Positions 62,032-64,000 of a stretch of 64,000 nt of DNA are shown one piece after another. Below the pieces are notes generated by a model. The model had not been told where the DNA came from and searched no databases. It worked only from the letters and a program-made list of their open reading frames with translations. Numbering within the stretch: position 1 is the first letter of the stretch; each line of letters begins with the position of its first letter. The position numbers and the translations under genes are program-made. This DNA is from Pacificispira sp040217575 (lineage in GTDB: Bacteria; Pseudomonadota; Alphaproteobacteria; UBA8366; Aestuariispiraceae). The stretch spans positions 1,426,001-1,490,000 of the forward strand of contig JAVJPW010000006.1 of NCBI GenBank assembly GCA_040217575.1. Reading direction: 5' to 3'.

Positions 62032-62868
62032 CTAGTAGACGCTGGATCGTTCGGGAACGAAGGCTTCGGCCCGTGCCAGACTTTCCGCCTGTTCTTCTTC
62101 GGTCATCTGTGCGGCAAGTTCCTCAACCGTGCGGATGGCAAGCCCATGACCTTGTTCGGCGGCCAGTGTCAGCCACTTCAGCGCTTCCACATTGTCCTGA
62201 GGTACGCCTTCGCCACGCATGTATCGAACGCCGATATGATTCTGCGCCTTGGCATAGCCCTGACGGGCAGCGGCCAGGAACCACCGTGCCGCCATCTCTA
62301 GATCCTGGTCGACGCCGTTCCCGTCGCGATAACGCTTACCCATATTGTATTGGGCACGGTCGAAACCGGCAATTGCCGCGCGTTCGATCCACAGCGCCGC
62401 ACGAATGTCGCTTTGTGCGACCCCAAGACCATATTCGAACATCTTGCCCAGGGAATACTGCGACCGCACGAGGCCATGATAAGCGGCCCGTTCCAGCCAT
62501 CCATAGGCGCGGTCGTAGTTTTGTTCCACGCCGTCGCCAGCGATAAAGGCCAGGCCCAGGTTGTGCATAGCGCGGGCGTGGCCTTCCTCCGCCGCGCGGG
62601 TCCACCATTCGATGGCGGCATCCCGGTCCACGGGGACACCTCGACCTTCGTCATAGAGCACACCCATGTTGAACATGGCCTTGGCGTCGCCAGCTTCCGC
62701 CAGGGGTTCCCACACCTGACGCGCGGCGACAAATTCACCGCGCTGGTACGCGGCCCAACCTTCCTGAAATGTATCGGCAAAGGCTTGCGTTGCAGGCAAA
62801 GCGACACAAGCCGCCATTGCGCCAGCCAAGAGCGCGGTGCGCAGGGATTTCAAGGCCAGACGCATCAC
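62032..62868 (-). CDS. Exported SEL1-repeat protein
   Basis: A 278-residue exported protein. The signal peptide is about residues 1-31 (LLAGAMAACVALPATQAFA). Six SEL1/TPR-like repeats of about 36 residues run from residue 50 to 255, each with the A-x-NLGLAF/MGVLYDEGRGV-type motif (for example AMFNMGVLYDEGRGV, AMHNLGLAFIAGDGV, AQYNMGKRYRDGNGV, AQNHIGVRYMRGEGV). Such repeats mediate protein binding in the periplasm. The binding partner is not known. It is followed by a hairpin terminator. Confidence 0.92.
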   Translation of the reverse strand: MMRLALKSLRTALLAGAMAACVALPATQAFADTFQEGWAAYQRGEFVAARQVWEPLAEAGDAKAMFNMGVLYDEGRGVPVDRDAAIEWWTRAAEEGHARAMHNLGLAFIAGDGVEQNYDRAYGWLERAAYHGLVRSQYSLGKMFEYGLGVAQSDIRAALWIERAAIAGFDRAQYNMGKRYRDGNGVDQDLEMAARWFLAAARQGYAKAQNHIGVRYMRGEGVPQDNVEALKWLTLAAEQGHGLAIRTVEELAAQMTEEEQAESLARAEAFVPERSSVY

Positions 62869-62958
62869 GTAACCTTCATTCCGTAAGCCTTTGGTTAATT
62901 ATGCGACGAATTGACGATTGAAGCAAGGAATGGTGCCACATTCGCCACAGGGGGCAAT

Positions 62959-63585
62959 TCACGATTCGGCAGAAAACCGGGTAATTCTAAGCCGAAGCAG
63001 CTCCAGTAATCCGGTCAACTGTTCGCGCGCCAGGATGGCTTCGAACTCGCGTTTCTGGGTGAGAGCCATACTGGTGCCGTCAATAATCACATCAAGTATG
63101 CGCGGGCCGTCTTCAGATTCGCGCACAAGCCACGTGACATCCGTTGAATCCGCACCTTCTGTCTCGATAGTGGTGATTACCAGCGCATCACGGTCGCGAT
63201 GTTGGCGCGCCTCGTTGATCAGAAGTGTCTGTCCGGAATATCCACCGAACCGGCGGGTGTAGCTCTGCAACAGAAAGGTGGAGAAAAGATAGAGGTATTC
63301 CGTCCTTTCCGCATCCGACGCCGCGTCCCAGGTATCACTGCCCAGGGCAAATCGTCCGATGGCGCGGAAATTGAAGCTGTCTTCCACGATGTCGCGAAGT
63401 TGGGCTTCACGATCTTCAAGCGTAATATCCTGATTCCGAAGGATTTGTACCGCCTGCGCGCCGATTGACTCGATAAAGGCGGCGGCATCTGCCGGATCGA
63501 TCACGCGAACATTGCCGGAGGATTGCGCATTCGCCGCGGAGACACTCGCAAAAAGTATGGCGATGGCCGCGATCAGCGCACGCAT
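62959..63585 (-). CDS. MlaC-type phospholipid-binding protein (Ttg2D family)
   Basis: A 208-residue periplasmic protein of the MlaC/Ttg2D family, which ferries phospholipids between the membranes for the Mla system. The signal peptide is residues 1-20 (LIAAIAILFASVSAANA). Family motifs include SFNFRAIGRFALGSDTWDAA, EYLYLFSTFLLQSYTRRFGGYSGQ and TWLVRESEDGPRILDVIIDGTSM. GAGGAG precedes ATG 63585; a longer frame from 63699 lacks a signal-like start. The mlaD/E/F genes are not next to it here. Confidence 0.9.
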   Translation of the reverse strand: MRALIAAIAILFASVSAANAQSSGNVRVIDPADAAAFIESIGAQAVQILRNQDITLEDREAQLRDIVEDSFNFRAIGRFALGSDTWDAASDAERTEYLYLFSTFLLQSYTRRFGGYSGQTLLINEARQHRDRDALVITTIETEGADSTDVTWLVRESEDGPRILDVIIDGTSMALTQKREFEAILAREQLTGLLELLRLRITRFSAES

Positions 63586-63701
63586 GAAACGACTCCTCAA
63601 TTGCCCGTTGGGCAGCGGTTCGGAAGTAGATAGGCAAATGCGCCCAATGAAGCAAGCGACAGTTATGGGAAATGCAACATCGCCGCACCGGTTCCGCATG
63701 C

Positions 63702-64000
63702 TTATGTTGCCGATCTGCCGCGCAGATGGCGCAACATGTGACCGACCGGGAGGACCGCCGTCAGGCCCAGGAGAATCATGACCAGCCCTAGCCCCTCGGT
63801 TAAGCCGAATGTTTCGCCCAGGATGATGAAGCTAAGGACCTGAGTCGCCAGCGGTACCGTCAGGACGGCGATTGATGCGAATGCGACGTCCGTCAGTTTC
63901 AGGATCATCGACCAGCACCACAATCCGAACGCCTGACTGATCAGCGTGACGCAAAGTGACGCGGAAACGACGGGCAGGGACAGTTCTGTCCAGTCGATGG
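63702..64000 (-). CDS. EamA/DMT family transporter, C-terminal part
   Basis: The C-terminal end of a DMT permease whose start lies beyond the window edge. The frame is open to base 64000. It shows two to three membrane segments and a typical EamA ending: VAFASIAVLTVPLATQVLSFIILGETFGL, then GLVMILLGLTAVL and a basic tail (HMLRHLRGRSAT). Substrate unknown. Confidence 0.85.
   Translation of the reverse strand, partial: IDWTELSLPVVSASLCVTLISQAFGLWCWSMILKLTDVAFASIAVLTVPLATQVLSFIILGETFGLTEGLGLVMILLGLTAVLPVGHMLRHLRGRSAT

Noticed and set aside
1..64000. CRISPR arrays, rRNA operons, insertion sequences or prophage
   Set aside because: No regularly spaced repeats, rRNA, transposase, integrase or phage structural genes were found.

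Overview
The window is chromosomal DNA from a GC-rich alphaproteobacterium, most likely in or near the Rhodospirillales. This rests on characteristic blocks and families: yceD-rpmF-plsX-fabH-ihfA-merR, yajC-secD-secF with a Mth938/NDUFAF3-like gene, pyrB-pyrC'-plsY-dprA-topA-rnr, a Cbp3-type ubiquinol-cytochrome c chaperone, a DUF2336 protein and a Lys-type (K+-independent) H+-pyrophosphatase. Genes are densely packed, with many 4-base start/stop overlaps. There is one tRNA (Pro, GGG). I saw no rRNA, CRISPR array, insertion sequence or prophage.

Layout. 1-1.7 kb: the end of a CHAT-domain protease and a convergent LpxR-type lipid A deacylase. 1.8-7.8 kb: a cytoplasmic BisC-like molybdoenzyme, an unrecognised 417-residue protein, recO, and a DUF1007-NicO metal-transport pair with a His-rich loop. 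8.0-10.2 kb: an orphan membrane histidine kinase next to the only long gene-free stretch (9464-10222). 10.2-12.4 kb: hppA with a strong terminator. 12.4-18.5 kb: a P-loop kinase-like gene, bamE, cbp3, yceD, rpmF, plsX, fabH, ihfA, a MerR regulator and tRNA-Pro. 18.7-21.7 kb: a secreted caspase-like protease followed by a secreted trypsin-like zymogen; both end in the same unnamed Cys-containing domain. 21.9-26.1 kb: a putative methyltransferase, gamma-glutamyltransferase, a small unknown and a DUF815 ATPase. 26.3-33.2 kb: yajC-secDF, a Mth938 protein, a PAS histidine kinase and two tandem squalene/phytoene-synthase-fold proteins. 33.2-46.4 kb (mostly minus strand): Nudix, S41 protease, rnr, topA, DUF2336, dprA, plsY, a dihydroorotase-like protein without its HxH motif, and pyrB. 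46.6-54.3 kb: GNAT, DinB, methyltransferase, DUF2061, membrane proteins (including YjgN), M48 protease, argC, murI and gamma-carbonic anhydrase. 54.3-64 kb: LysR with a divergent CmcJ-like oxidoreductase, GFA protein, Ldh-family dehydrogenase, two EamA transporters (one partial), prfC, a PAS protein, a YHS protein, a SEL1-repeat protein and MlaC.

How the genes fit together. Most of the window is core physiology: protein export (yajC/secDF), envelope lipid and outer-membrane upkeep (plsX, fabH, plsY, bamE, mlaC), pyrimidine synthesis (pyrB/pyrC'), RNA/DNA handling (rnr, topA, dprA, recO) and respiratory assembly (cbp3 plus relatives of complex I assembly factors NDUFAF3 and NDUFAF6). The least conventional locus is the caspase-trypsin pair. 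The caspase-like protein has an Asp two residues before its catalytic Cys, as in Arg/Lys-specific metacaspases. The trypsin-like protein has an Arg-VMGG activation junction. The shared C-terminal domain and 29-base spacing suggest a two-protease cascade outside the cytoplasm; this is an inference that can be tested.
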